Shown: piece by piece, positions 33,066-44,844 of the stretch | Layout of the letters: each line of letters starts with the position of its first letter | Position numbering within the stretch: the stretch's first letter is position 1 | Assembly (NCBI GenBank): GCA_036186865.1 | Contig: AP025045.1 | Coordinates: 12,261,360-12,325,359, forward strand | DNA: 64,000 bases | Direction of reading: 5' to 3' | Source: Eustoma russellianum | Taxonomy: Eukaryota; Streptophyta; Magnoliopsida; Gentianales; Gentianaceae | Notes under the pieces: model-generated | Seen by the model: the letters and a program-made list of their open reading frames with translations, nothing else | Told to the model about the DNA's origin: nothing | Database searches by the model: none | Translations under genes and position numbers: made by a program

Positions 33066-34058
33066 TTAACGTGTATGCCATGAGGGATAAAGATCCTGCA
33101 ACAAAGATACAAGACACACAAGACACACATGTATGCACCCTTTCATCCTAAGATGTTTAGGGTGAATAAGTAATGCAATGACAACACATGCACTTAGCAA
33201 CTCACAAAAACTGATTTGATCATGCATCCACAATAAGTAAGTCCTCTTCTTCACATGTTTTGGATGCACTCGGATCTGATTTTCAAATTTCAGTATAACC
33301 AATAAAAGCTCATAGTTATCATGCATTTGATTCTCACACAAGGTCAGCACATGAATGTCATATGATGTATCATGATGTAGTGACAAGAATGGCATGTTTG
33401 AAGTTGTGAGAAGTATACTTTGAAGCTTTGATTCCTTTATATCGGATTGTGTACTAAGTGGGATAAATTCCTCTTTTTCATACAAATCAGTTTCATACTC
33501 ATGAATGAACATAGGATTGTCATATACAATGTTATATGAATGCAATTCAGGTGTTTCAAATAACGTGGAATCATGTTCGTCACATTCAAATAAGAAATTG
33601 TTGCAAACATGACATTCATGCTTTTCTAAGTTATCATGCTTAAGTTCACTATCACAATCACTTGAAAGCTCACTTAAGATATCACTTGAATAATCATTTA
33701 CGGCATATGAATCAGGAGACAATGAATTACTTATGCATGGAAATTCATGAGATAAATCAGTTTGTATGGCATCTACGTCATGCTTAACATTATCAATGCA
33801 TTCTAGCTCATCACAAAAGGTAGGAGTAGTAACATCTAAATCATGTAAATCAGAATGGGTTACATGCAAATCAAGCTCAACTACTTCATTATTGACATTA
33901 ACGTTCAGTTCATTAGAAGTAGGGTTAGATTCATGTAAATTTTCAATTTGTTCAGCTTGTAATGCAAGTAACATTGAATGACATTTTTTCAAGATGTGGT
34001 ATGTTTCGTCAGAACGTTTTTGCATCCTTTCTAGGATTTGATCAGTGGTACGCCACAT
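33066..34058 (-). CDS. Acidic protein of element H, unknown function (about 330 aa)
   Basis: The frame is open to 34313, but I place the start at MWRTTDQILERM (34058) because a ttttgcag acceptor-like site lies just before it, as in C and D, and the upstream residues read as leader. The first ~50 residues look helical (DQILERMQKRSDETYHILKK), as Gag N-termini in C and D do. The rest is rich in Asp/Glu/His/Ser with DLHDLD-like runs. The C-terminus has hydrophobic runs and IHPKHLRMKG, echoing IHPKHFRKR at the end of the A-family protein, and an earlier VHPKHVKKR. No capsid signature, zinc knuckle or enzyme domain is seen. It is unbroken, which suggests recent selection or recent insertion. Confidence 0.65.
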   Translation of the reverse strand: MWRTTDQILERMQKRSDETYHILKKCHSMLLALQAEQIENLHESNPTSNELNVNVNNEVVELDLHVTHSDLHDLDVTTPTFCDELECIDNVKHDVDAIQTDLSHEFPCISNSLSPDSYAVNDYSSDILSELSSDCDSELKHDNLEKHECHVCNNFLFECDEHDSTLFETPELHSYNIVYDNPMFIHEYETDLYEKEEFIPLSTQSDIKESKLQSILLTTSNMPFLSLHHDTSYDIHVLTLCENQMHDNYELLLVILKFENQIRVHPKHVKKRTYLLWMHDQISFCELLSACVVIALLIHPKHLRMKGCIHVCLVCLVSLLQDLYPSWHTR

Positions 34059-36001
34059 TGTGAACCTGCAAAACAGAAACAACAAAGAAAACAATATACC
34101 AAAAACAAGGGTAAATAGAAATAGAAATTTGTACACTCGTCTAACTTTCTTTTTTTCTTTCTTACCACCTTGTTTCTTGATCAATCTGAGGCTAATAAAT
34201 GTCAAAGAGAGCAACAAAGAAAGGTGAATGCCAAGTCTCTTACAATATATCCGATATCGCAACTTAGTGCACAGTTCAACCTGAACTTGTTCAAAACCGG
34301 ATCCAACCCACACTGGACCAAAACCGGCTGTTTTGACCGAAATTTGGAGGTCAGAATGATGTCAAAGCAGTCCAAAATCAGCGGCTGGACTGTGGTGAAA
34401 ACAGCCCTCAAATCGCGACGAAAACGCCCAAAATTGGTCCGATTTACTCCCAACTTATTGCTGTACTATTGCAGCAAATTCCAGCATCTAAAAACGCCTC
34501 AAAACAGTAGAAAAACAGCTCCAAAACAGTAGAAATCAGCAGCAAAAATCAGCAGTTAAACCGGGTGTCAAAACTCGCAACTTGCACCTTTTTCTCCAAT
34601 GTATCACCCAAATTTCAGCAACTAATAAGCAAAGATATCAAGCCAAGAAGAAGACAATTTAACACACTTAACCTTCTAAGAATCAAAGAAAAAGGAAACC
34701 AAAAATTATGTCGAAGGCTGAGCCAAAGAAAACTAAGGGTTGCCCTGGGCAATCTTTAGTTAACATTAGCCTTATGCAAATTAATTATAAGTTGTTGATT
34801 CAAGTGCAACAATCAAGTATCCAAGTGTAAGACAATGAAAAGGTGATGTATTTTGTGGCTTCAAAGAGCTTGATTTGAAAATAAATTTGACAACAATCTT
34901 GGTATTTTCTCAAGCAAATTGAGACGTCGTTTGTGTTCCTACACCCTTCGGTTTTTTTTGTCTCTTTTCTTTCGCTATTTGCTTTCTTTTTTGTCTATGC
35001 CTTCTCTTTTATGTGCAGTGGGTTTTGCCCAGAGAGTCAGGACATCCTCTTGTGAAATTTACAAAATTAGCCAATGTCAGTATCTTGTAAAAACTACGAG
35101 TCTTCTTGTGAAATTTCCTCTGCTTCAGTTTTGAATATTGCTTTGGGTAGATTTCTGAAAAATATTTTCCGCCGATATTTCCTAGCAAAAACAAATGGTA
35201 CCTCGGCTGTTTTGGTTAGATTTCGGGCAAGCAGCTTTTGTCTCCGAGATTAAGCCTTTTGTGTCTTGGTTTGACCTGAAGATGATGTCTTGGATACAGG
35301 AAAATTGCAACGCAAATCAAGCAACAATACAATCAAGTCACACAAGTCTAAAATCAACTAATAGCTTCGTTAGCAACAAGATTTACGTGTGAGACTAGGT
35401 AGCTATTTAGCAATGGACTTGATTTATATGGTATAGCTGAATAAACCCTACGCAATGAACCTATTGTTAAGTGCGTATGAAGATTTGATCTTTGGTGGGA
35501 CAAAACAAAGAAATAATACAAAGATGTCAACTTGTCTCTTTTTTTCCTTCTCTTGAACAAGTTTTTGTGATGTTCAGAACCAAATTTCTCTCTCTCTCCT
35601 TTTTTTTAATTAAGTTGAATAGAATTCGTGAATCAGGTAAGAAGAAAACGAACCAAACCAAAAAAAATAAATAAATAAAGATGGATGTTTGGAGGAATCA
35701 GTAGTGGAAAAGGACCAAAAGACATGAACTTCTTTTTTTTGGTAGGCTACTGGAGTATTTGAATGGGGTGTTAAAGAAATTCAAATAATCAGAAGGCAAA
35801 TAAAACAAAAAGAAAGGAGGGACCGTGGGTTAGGAAGATGAGAAAAAAATGCAATTTTTTTTTATTTTTTTTTGTGATAAATTTCGGCTGAAATAACTTT
35901 TTTTTTTGAATGATGATGAAAAATATGAGAAAATTTCAGATGGAAGAAAACAATTAAAAAATTAAAAAAATGCAGGATAGTTGGTGGAATTGAGTAACCT
36001 G
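34059..36001 (-). other. Element H leader
   Basis: About 1.9 kb, no convincing gene. The conserved leader block is at about 34670-34755, with TTGCCCAGGGCAA on the minus strand (34740-34752), a perfect inverted repeat around one base. Several T-rich or A-rich runs lie at 35600-35960. Confidence 0.7.
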
Positions 36002-36013
36002 GCTCTGATACCA
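36002..36013 (-). other. Primer binding site, element H
   Basis: TGGTATCAGAGC on the minus strand, 3 bp from the 5' LTR. Confidence 0.95.
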
Positions 36014-36016
36014 AAT

Positions 36017-36701
36017 TGATGCAAGCTGACACGCGTAGGATCCACTCTTCCACCTCCAACAACCTTTCCACAAGGGGTTAGGCACAAAGAAGTAAACTTC
36101 TCCTTGCTTCCATTGTGTCGAAATCGCCAGCTTAAGCAATACCTTAGATTCAAGCGTGCGTTTATAGGCAAACCTTCAATAGGCCCTCCTAGGCAGTCAC
36201 TTCAACCCTTGGCAATCACCCTCAATTTGCTCAAGATTGAGAGATATTAGCCTTGATTTTTAATGCAAAATCAAGAAAACAAGGTTCCATCCTTTTGGGA
36301 GAGAAAACCAAAACTCAAATTTGATTGAATAAAACATGTCGTTGTTGTTCCTGTGGCCAACGGCCAATACCAAATAAAAAGGCTGAAATTTTAGCCTAAA
36401 ACAATCAAAAAGAAAGATAAACTCTATCCTAAAAATTCTATCAAAAGTTTGAAATGAGATAAATTACTAAGTCCCTAAAAACTATCTTGAAAATGACGTT
36501 TTTCTTGTCTCTCTGAGGTCAACCGATTGTTTTCATTAATTTGATAACTTTGGGGATCAATTTTGATGTTTGGATAAGCTTGGAGATATCTTCAAAAGGT
36601 TGTTGAGACTTTATCTTGAATTATCTTGCATTTGACTTCCAAAATTCCTTTGAATTATCTTTCAAAAATTCCTCCATCTTTATCTTCCTTTGGCCGTATC
36701 A
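36017..36701 (-). repeat. Element H 5' LTR
   Basis: 685 bp, about nine differences from 32347-33031. Confidence 0.93.
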
Positions 36702-36706
36702 CCTTG
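36702..36706. repeat. Target site duplication of element H (right)
   Basis: ccttg, matching 32342-32346. Confidence 0.92.
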
Positions 36707-36989
36707 AATGTGATTGAATATATGTTACAAAATGAGGTTAAGGTACCACCTAGGTTTCGGCTCTAAGAGGGGAAGAGGAGGTGAGTAGTGTCTTTAAGGA
36801 AGAACACTTGTTTTGGTGCATAGATGGTACTTGCTTGAAATACTATCTACAACTGTTTGGTATATGGAGAAAGTGACCTTATAATGAGCATGCAATCTGG
36901 ACATTTATGTTACAATAAGGTGTAATTGGTAATCAATAATATATCTCATAAGAACAAGATGAATGGTGGACCTTTGACTTGAACCAATG

Positions 36990-38290
36990 ACAAGATATCA
37001 AACTGCTGGAGCTAGGCAGAATGGGATGGCGTCTTCAACGGCCTAAGAACTGACCTTACAGACATTCAATGAAGCTAATTTTTGGTACCAAGTTAGCCCC
37101 ATGTGTATAGCAGAGCTAAGAGTTAGAATTTCGGTAAAATAAGTTATGGTTAATTTTTAATAAAATAATTGGTGAGACTGCTCAGGCTGTAAATTCTGGA
37201 ACATGACAGAATGGTGTAACGTTTTGAATGGCTTGAAAAGAGATCTTGTAGATGTTCAATAAAGCAGATTTCTGGTGTGGGGACAGCCTTGTGTGTATAG
37301 AAAATGTGAAAGTTGGAATTTTGGTAAAAGAAGTTGTGGAATATTTTTAATAAAATAATTGGTAAAGCTGCTCACGCTGGAAAGCCTGGAACTAAACAGA
37401 ACAGAACATCTTTTTGATTGACTCGAAAAAGGACCTTGTAGTGGTTCAATAAAGCTGATTTTTGGCATGATAACACTAACAAGCGTGCAGTGAGTACTCC
37501 AGCTGGAACTATGGTAAAACAAGTTGTGGATTAATTTTAATGATTTAATGGGTAACACTGCACAATGGGAAGTACTGGAACAGAGCAGAAATTAAGTAAC
37601 AAGTTAATGGACTCAAAAATGAATCTTAGGTACATGCAAATGGGCTAATTTTCGGTAGGATGCTAGTCTTACATGTTTATGACATGTATGAGTTGGAATT
37701 TCGTTAAAATAAGCTAAGGATTATTTTTAAGAAATTACGCGGTAAAACTGATCCAGTAGAAAATTCTAGAGCTGGCCAGAATTGACCACTGATTTCAACG
37801 AATTAAAAGAGGACCTTGTGGACCTTCAAGAAACCTAGCCCCATGAGTGTAGTAGAGATGCCAGCTGGAATTTTGGCAAAATGAGCTATGGTTAATTTTT
37901 AATAAAATATTTGGTAAGACTGCTCAGACCTGAAAAACGGGAATTGAGCAGAATTATAACCTCTTTTCACTGACTTTAAAAGGGACCTTGTAGAGGACCA
38001 ATAAAGCTGATTTTCAGCATGGTAATAATTCTATGAGTTTAGTGAACACGCCAGCTGGAATTTTGGTAAAAGGAGTTCTGGATTATTTTTAATGAATTAA
38101 TTACTAAAACTGCTCAACTGAAGTTACTGGAACCAAGCTGGAATTAAGTAACGGTTTACTGGACTCAGAAATAGGACTTAGAGATATGCAAATAGGCTAA
38201 ATTTCAGCAGGATACTAATTCCATATGTTTATGACTCGTGTGAGTTGGCATTTATGAATAAAGAATTACGGATTTGCCGGAATGGAATTT
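36990..38290. repeat. Diverged tandem array, about 190-bp unit, seven copies
   Basis: An anchor near ACTGCTCA..TGGAA recurs at 37002, 37177, 37367, 37557, 37747, 37919 and 38109 (spacing 175, 190, 190, 190, 172, 190). Each unit also has ACCTTGTAG..TCAATAAAGC, CAGCTGGAATTTTGGTAAAA and TTATTTTTAATAAAAT-like parts. Units are well diverged. By eye units 3 and 6, 4 and 7, and 1 and 5 are the closest pairs. Confidence 0.75.
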
Positions 38291-38745
38291 TTAGCAAAAT
38301 GGGTCAGTTCTGATTCAGCACTTAAACCATTTCAGGAAGTTAATTAATTGAACCCTTTGTGGTTATAGAATTAATCCAAAAATTTTATGATGATCACTCA
38401 AGACGTTTAGGAGTAAGGTCACGTAAGATATTCAGGTTAACCTTAACGTTTTGGGGAGTGATACGGACGCGAAGTTAATGTACGAAAGCTCAAATAGTTA
38501 ATAAAATAATAATGGGGTTTCATTAGTTTCGAAACCATGCGTTATGCTATTTCACGTCATGACTTGCATTTCATATCACGGCATGTATCATGCATGATCA
38601 TGAAACTGATTTTCATTGATTTTACCTATGCAAGCAAGTTTTATAAGCAACTATGTTTTCGTTATGCATGAAAAGTTTTTACGGTCCCATATTTTAAAGA
38701 AAGCTTCATGATTCCTTTGCCGGCCAAGCATGCGACTAACCCGAC

Positions 38746-38950
38746 TCCAGACCCGGGGTTAATTGGTCTGTTGACATGATATGTTCTGGACCCGTTCAGA
38801 TCCGGGGTTAATTGATCTGATATCTGTTCTGGACCCGTTCAGATCCGAGGTTAATTGATCTAATATCTGTTCTGGACCCATTCAGATCCGGGGTTAATTG
38901 ATCTGATATCTGTTCTGGACCCGTTCAGATCCGGGGTTAATTGATCTGAC
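38746..38950. repeat. 43-bp tandem repeat, about 4.5 copies
   Basis: TTCTGGACCCGTTCAGATCC begins at 38784, 38827, 38870 and 38913, exactly 43 bp apart, with few changes. A partial degenerate copy lies before it. Confidence 0.9.
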
Positions 38951-38980
38951 ACTCCGTTTTTATGACACGTTATCTTATGC

Positions 38981-39151
38981 GATGAGGATCAAGGGTCCGA
39001 TGAGGATCAAGGGCCCCATCAAGAGGTCAAAGGTCCTATGACAAGAAGGAGGGCAAAGGAACTTTGTCATCAAGTTGCCACCTTCTTGTACAAGCATGTT
39101 CAAGATGAACCTAAGACTCCTTGGGTTCATTTCATTGAACCTTCAACTTGA
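38981..39151 (+). pseudogene. Gag-Pol C-terminal tail encoded in element D LTR
   Basis: Reading from GATGAGGATC gives DEDQG.., GPMTRRRAKEL, VATFLYKHVQDEPKTPW and a TGA stop at 39149-39151. It corresponds to the tail of C (GPLTRSQTKR, FLTKHVQDEP). In the 3' LTR copy (outside the window) it would end the polyprotein; here in the 5' LTR it has no upstream frame. Confidence 0.8.
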
Positions 39152-39254
39152 GCATGTATCACATGCACATCTACACTTTTTGTTTGTTTGTATTTTATTT
39201 TGTGTCGTGTGATCTTAGTTTTATGTATTTGCTTTGTAGGTAAATTAGGTACAA

Positions 39255-39341
39255 GAGAATGTTTCAAGAGAATGTTTGAAGAGAATGTTGAAGAGAATGT
39301 TTCAAGAGAATGTTTCAAGAGAATATTCGAAGAGAATGTTT
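39255..39341 (+). repeat. 13-bp minisatellite in element D LTR
   Basis: GAGAATGTTTCAA-like units begin at 39255, 39268, 39281, 39293, 39306, 39319 and 39332 (period 13, once 12). Confidence 0.85.
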
Positions 39342-40063
39342 ATCTATGCTAAGACAAATTCAAAGGTGTCCAAGATAGAATCTCTTGATCAAGTTGAAAT
39401 CATCTCCATTATCCATAAGAGGGGGGCCGGCCATGATTGAAGATAATGATCAATTGAGTTTAAATTCAAAGCTAGGCTTGAATTTAAAATTCAACCTTAA
39501 TTTGAATTCAATCTCAATCAATTGGAGACTTAAAGTTCAAGAAGATTTCAGCCTAATCTACATCCACTCCAAACGCCAACATGAAGTCAAATTTGAAGGA
39601 TAACAAACATGAGATGACAATTCAAATTTGAATCCAAGTTTAAATTCAAGTTCAAGTTAAACTCAATCTCTAACCAGCATTTGAATCCAACATCTCAACC
39701 CCTTGTAGACCTTATCACACGCCATCTTCTATAGCTACACGCCAATTTGGAGAGCAAAAGAGGAGAGATCAAAATTCAAAGATTAGATTCAAGTTTGAAG
39801 TCAAGTTCAAATTCAAATTGAATTCAATCTTCAACCAGCCTTTGAAGTCAAACACAACCATCTCATCTATGTCAAGATCAAGCATCCAATGCCATTTCAT
39901 CACCAAACATGACCAGATTCATTGAGGATAATGTCTTGCAAGATTTGAAGTTTCTAGCTAGGATTTGTTTTAGTTTTGAATTCAAATAGTTTTCAATTTT
40001 CAAAGATTGTTAGCTAGCTTTATTTTGAATTAGTTCTAGACATTTTAAGGCTCAATCTCAGCC

Positions 40064-40072
40064 TATAAATAG
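40064..40072 (+). promoter_or_regulatory. TATA box, element D 5' LTR
   Basis: TATAAATAG in a typical LTR core-promoter position, about 340 bp before the LTR end. Confidence 0.6.
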
Positions 40073-40416
40073 AGCCTTTGGGGCGCCTAGGAAGAGCACC
40101 TTTTGATGAATAACAATTCTTGATATTTCCTTCACTTTGTGTGATACTTTGTTTTCTTGGTTTTGCATTAAAAACCTAAGTTAAGATCCTTCAAAGTTGA
40201 GCGTTTTGAAGGTATTGCCATTGCTAAAAGGTGCCGTCCAGGAGGGCCATTTTGGTTTGCCTGATCAACGACCATCTTGTAGTGTTGGTCTTGCTCGTTG
40301 TCCACACGTTTGATCACTAAGGAAGCAAGGGGAAGTTTATTTCTTTGTGCCTAACCCTTTGCGAAGGACGTTTGGAAGGTGGAATTGTTGGAGCCCACGA
40401 GTTGCACGCATCAAAT

Positions 40417-40428
40417 TGGTATCAGAGC
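40417..40428 (+). other. Primer binding site, element D
   Basis: TGGTATCAGAGC, 3 bp after the LTR end. Confidence 0.95.
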
Positions 40429-41936
40429 CAGGTTACTCTATTCCACCGTCTATCATTTCCTTTTCGTTTGAGTCTAGTCATTTCAATTTCAGTTGAGTCC
40501 TTCTTCTACTCCTCCCTCTACACGCCATTTGACTTGCATTTCATTCCAAAAAAAACGTCCAAAAAAAACAAAACATTGCGTTGAGTCCTTACACGTTGCA
40601 GCATATTGCTTTTCAACATTCAAGTGTCATTTCCTTTATTTCCTTTTCGCATCACAATCTGATTTTGAGTCGTTCAAACTTGAACAAATTAGGGTTCGTT
40701 GCATTTTTAGGTTACATTCAGCCTTCTTCGAAATATTTCGACCATCATCCTATAAAGCTACCTCGGTTTCAAATCATCTTGTTGCTACCGAAGCTTTTAG
40801 TTGGTGATGATTGTATGCATCTTATGATTCGCATTGTGATTGATTTCATGCTATAAATCTGGTAGTCCTACGTGTGCTTGTCTTCACCACCTACTTGCAA
40901 CATCAACCAAACCCTAAAACCAGCCCCACACCCCACGGCCCAACCACCTCACCCCAACCCAACTCTAAAACTCGCTAAGCTGATCCCAAATAGCCCTATT
41001 TACACCCCAAACAAAAAGCCCCAAACCAATTTTACCAAATACAATCAGATTCTAAAAATCCCAAAACGTTCAAAAACACCCTAAATCAAAACCCTAACCC
41101 TAACCCCCATTCGGTCCTACCCCAATTCCTTCACTTTCCAAGGTCATTTTGTTGCAAGTCCAAGATACAAATTGCATTTTAAATACATTGCACTATTCTG
41201 TCCAAAAACGCAAGTGCTAAGCGCAAAACAAGTGAAATTTCAATTCTGTCCTTAGTAAAAAAAAGGAGAATTTGAACCTTGCTCAATTGAAATAGCAAGG
41301 AAGAAAAAGAAAAACAAAAGAACAAGAGCAAAGAAAAAGGGCAAAATGTTTGTGCATTGCGTAGAAAATTTTTTGGTACGACTTGCAAACCTTGGATACC
41401 ATACTACCCCACATTGCCGTCCCCTATACCCAATTATCCATTTCTTCATCTTCTTAAACCAATAACACACTTGGTTGCTCGATTGTTTCATGACTTGAAC
41501 CATTTTGTGGATAGTAAGTGCATAGAATCAAAATTAACTAAAGATTGCCCACAGCAACCCTTAGTTTATCTTTGGTTCAGCCTTATACATCAACTTTGGT
41601 TGCTTATTTTCCTTGAATCTTAGTATAAAGTTCAAGTTTGTGTTCATTTCAAGTGATTCTACTTTGATACTAATTGGTGCAACTTGAAAGCAAAAAGGAA
41701 GAAACAAGCGGAGAACATTGTGGTTTGAAGAAGCCTTGGCAATACACTTCCTTATTGATCACTTTGAGACTTCTTAACTTCAGGTTATCCAAGAACCAAA
41801 GTGGTAAGAGAGTGGAAAGAATAGAAAGCGGAGTGTTCATAGCTTATTTTTTTTACTAATCCCTTAACGTTTGTTTGTCTTTATGTTAGTTTGCTTCTTT
41901 CTTTTTCCTTTGTTTTCGTTCAAATCCTTAGGAACA
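40429..41936 (+). other. Element D leader
   Basis: About 1.5 kb without a convincing gene. The conserved leader block is at about 41541-41622, with TTGCCCACAGCAA at 41545-41557. An acceptor-like ttcaaatccttag lies just before the gag start. Confidence 0.7.
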
Positions 41937-43505
41937 ATGGCCAGCAGCAATCATTCCGCATCTAGCAAGTCTAAAGAAGCCGAAACTGTTGACAATACTC
42001 AACAACAAATGCTGGAGATGCTTAAGAAACTCATGCATGACAATGAGGTAATTAAGCATCGCTTGGAAGACGTGGAGCGAAGCTACAAAACAAGTGATGG
42101 CCAAGGAACAAGCAGGGCCGTTCCACCACCACAACCAAGGCGCCATCCTCCAGAAGAAGTTGAGGACGATAACATTCGACCCCCACACACCGAAGCGAGA
42201 TGATTTGCTCCTCCTACACGAGCAAGAAGGTACGCTCCAAGAAGGTACAATGATGATTACATTCCCCTTGAGCATGATGATTATGACTTTGATGACCACC
42301 ATCCTCGTGGTTACCAAAGACGCCAAAATCCCCTTTTCCCGCAAGATGACGATTTTCTCAAAACCAAAATAAGTATTCTCACGTTTTATGATAAAAGTAA
42401 TGCGGAGGAATATTTAGAATGGGAAACGAAAGTGGATTTGATCTTTTCTTGTACCAATTATAGTGAATTGCAAAAAGTGAGGTATGCTTCCATTGAATTT
42501 TCTGGTTATGCACTTAATTGGTGGACGAATTTGTGTCGAAATAGAACTAAGACGAGACAACCCCCAATCGCCACTTGGGAAGAAATGAAGTTTGAAATGA
42601 GACAACGTTTTATTCCAAACAATTATGAGAGTTCTATTTTCACGAGTTTGCATAACTTACGACAAGGTTCCAAAAGTGTAGACGAGTATTATAAAGAGTT
42701 AGAAATTTTGTTGGAGAGGTCTAACTTGCAGGAACCTGAAGAAGCCACCAAGGCTCGATTCTTACATGGTTTAAACAGGGAGATTACGCAAAGGGTTGAC
42801 CTTCAACCTTACCTCGACCTCACAACCATGGTCTATATGGCTGAAAAGATTGAAGCACAACTAAAGGTACGTAACTCCTCCAATTTCAATTCCAATTATC
42901 GTACTAATCAGTCTTCGTCAAGATTTTCCAGCAAGCCTTCAGGAACGGGAAGTTCACGGCCTACAGGAGGCCAAGCACGTGACCAAGGTGCGTCACAAAG
43001 AATGGACAATCGTGTGCAATCCACACAAAGGAGAGATGAACGCACCCAACAAAAGGCTCCTACCGGAAATCCTTCGGATTCCTCAAATATGTTTAGAGAC
43101 ATTAAATGTTATAAATGTCAAGGACGTGGTCACATAGGAAAAGAATGTCCTAATGCAAAAAGAATCATGTTAATTGAAGAGACAAACGAATATGTGTCCG
43201 AGTCCGAGCATGAAAACGAGTCTGAGCATGATAATGAAATTGAACCTGAAGAGGATCTAGGCGCATTAGATGATTTTGACACTAAGGAGTTTCTTGTTGT
43301 GCGTAGAGCTTTAAATGCATATCCGAAATTAGATGATCACGAACAACATAGAGAAAACATTTTCTATATTCATTGCATGATAAATGGTAAAGTGTGCACC
43401 ATGATCATTGATTCCGGTTCTTGTGCGAATGTGGCTAGCATCGAATTAGTAAGAAAACTGAATTTGCCTATGACTAATCACCCGCACCGTTACAAACTTG
43501 CATGG
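41937..43505 (+). pseudogene. Element D gag and protease (5' part of Gag-Pol)
   Basis: Start MASSNHSASSKSKE at 41937. The same frame continues past a single TGA at 42201-42203 (probably once CGA). Then come capsid (EEYLEWETKVDLIFSCTNY, RFLHGLNREI), CCHC knuckle CYKCQGRGHIGKECP at about 43107-43151, an acidic stretch, and protease with IIDSGSCANVAS near 43402-43440. Element E cuts the frame after KLAWLN; it resumes at 55392. Nothing visible after the stop is frameshifted up to the insertion. Confidence 0.92.
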
Positions 43506-43510
43506 CTAAA
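43506..43510. repeat. Target site duplication of element E (left)
   Basis: ctaaa, matching 55392-55396. Joining the two sides restores D's frame at this point. Confidence 0.93.
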
Positions 43511-44830
43511 TGATGAGCCCACGATGGGGTCAACGCAACATATTTTCATGTATCATTTATTGTCATATGCTAGTTCTGTAAGACATGACATTTCACTGTT
43601 CACTCCGCACACACTAGTGCTAGTTCTTATGTCTTATTGCCTAACTAACCCTTAGGACATGTCATATATGTTGTGCATATTGTGTTTGTTGCTTGGTGTC
43701 TTTGAAGATAGGTCAAAGAGAGCTTTGCATTGAAGAAGCATGAACACCTATCGATCCATGTTCCATCTGATCGGATGATATCATTGTTCAAACAAAGCTT
43801 GAAGATGCAACTAAAACCTGAATTTTTGTTCAAGCAAGGAGGTGATAAGCAAGTAGCTTTACAAGCAAGGAGGTGACAAGCACCCATGTCAAAATCTGAT
43901 TTCTTCCTCACGTTAAAATGGTTGAAACAAAGAAGAAACAAGCTGCTCACATCATTAGCCAATAGGAAGGAGTCTTGTAAATACTTAAACCAATCACAAA
44001 CAAGCAAGGAAACAACTAGCAAGCTGCACCTTAAATGATCCAATCACAACCATGGAAGAAACGGCTGGTTCATGGCAAATAGGTTTGAAAATTCAACACC
44101 AAAGTTTCTACCAATCAAATGCAATCCAAAGCAAGCTGCTCACTACAAGAACCAATCAGAATTTGGCTGAATTCAAGCAAGGAAATGTACGGTTGTCTAA
44201 GGGAAATTCTTTGAAAAATCAAAGCTACAACTCACAACCAATCAAAGGCCTTTCTCAAGCAAGCTGCTCCATGCCTAAACCAATCAAATCGATCAAAGAA
44301 AGAAGGCTGAATCTAGCAAGAATTACACGGCAAGCAACCAGAACTTTTGGAACCAAAAGATGCTCAAACAATTTCCAAGCAAAGCATGTTATTTAGTCTT
44401 GTACTTTGTACATTAAAACTTGTACTTTTTGTAAATTTCGTTTTGCATAAATAGCATAGGAATCAGATTGTAAACATAACATTTTAACAACCATTATCAA
44501 ACATATTTCAATCAAATTTCCTTCAAGGAGTTTACAACTATTTCATAGTTGAAGTTTGAAACCACTAACGGTTTTCTTTCAAGTTCCTAGCCTAGAACTT
44601 GTTAGTATTTGCTTCATCTTTTGGTTTACATCATCTTAGGGTCTCATTGAGGTTTTAGATGTGTTGGAGTGCGAAAGAGGAAGAGGTGTTGGCATAAATT
44701 GAGCCAAGAACAACGGTTACAATTCAAGGGGTGTCTATGAGATGTTCTTTGCCATAGCTTTTGTTCAAATCAGTTTGGAATAGGAGACAAAGTCCTTGGC
44801 AACGTTTTCTAGCCTTCACTTGGCTCATCA
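43511..44830 (+). repeat. Element E 5' LTR
   Basis: 1320 bp, TGATGAGCC to GGCTCATCA. TATA-like CATAAATAG at 44446-44454. Confidence 0.93.
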
Positions 44831-44832
44831 AT

Positions 44833-44844
44833 TGGTATCAGAGC
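44833..44844 (+). other. Primer binding site, element E
   Basis: TGGTATCAGAGC, 2 bp after the LTR. Confidence 0.95.

Larger units (their letters stand above)
32347..36701 (-). mobile_element. Element H: second non-autonomous LTR retrotransposon family
   Basis: 4355 bp on the minus strand: 5' LTR 36017-36701, primer site 36002-36013, leader with the conserved block, acidic protein frame 34058-33066, inverted repeat and polypurine tract, 3' LTR 32347-33031, and target duplication ccttg. The LTRs are 685 bp with about nine differences. There is no pol and no recognisable Gag capsid. Its LTR sequence is unlike A or C, but the ends TGATAC..CATCA and the internal signals are shared. It sits inside the long chromovirus LTR region. 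Confidence 0.93.
30569..38977 (+). repeat. Very long LTR of chromovirus relic, interrupted by element H (right edge inferred)
   Basis: It starts TGTTGTACCCCAACC after the polypurine tract. Without H it would span about 4 kb up to element D. It holds AT/GT-rich simple repeats (30760-31060), C-rich and AT-rich non-coding sequence, a ~190-bp tandem array and a 43-bp tandem array. The partner LTR is absent, so it is not certain that all of this is one LTR; later parts could be other repeats. No gene is seen in 31061-32341. Confidence 0.45.
38978..40413 (+). repeat. Element D 5' LTR (left edge approximate)
   Basis: It ends ..GCACGCATCA just before the primer site. The left edge is placed at TG before CGATGAGGATCAAGG because that position matches the LTR start of C (TGATGAGGCTG). 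An 18-bp duplication (CGATGAGGATCAAGGG twice) blurs it. TATA box at 40064-40072. A 13-bp minisatellite and loose repeats of AATTCAAATTTGAATTC type lie inside. Confidence 0.75.

Noticed and set aside
38960..38985. Left target duplication of element D
   Set aside because: The right end of D lies outside the window and the LTR start is blurred by an 18-bp duplication, so it cannot be tested here.
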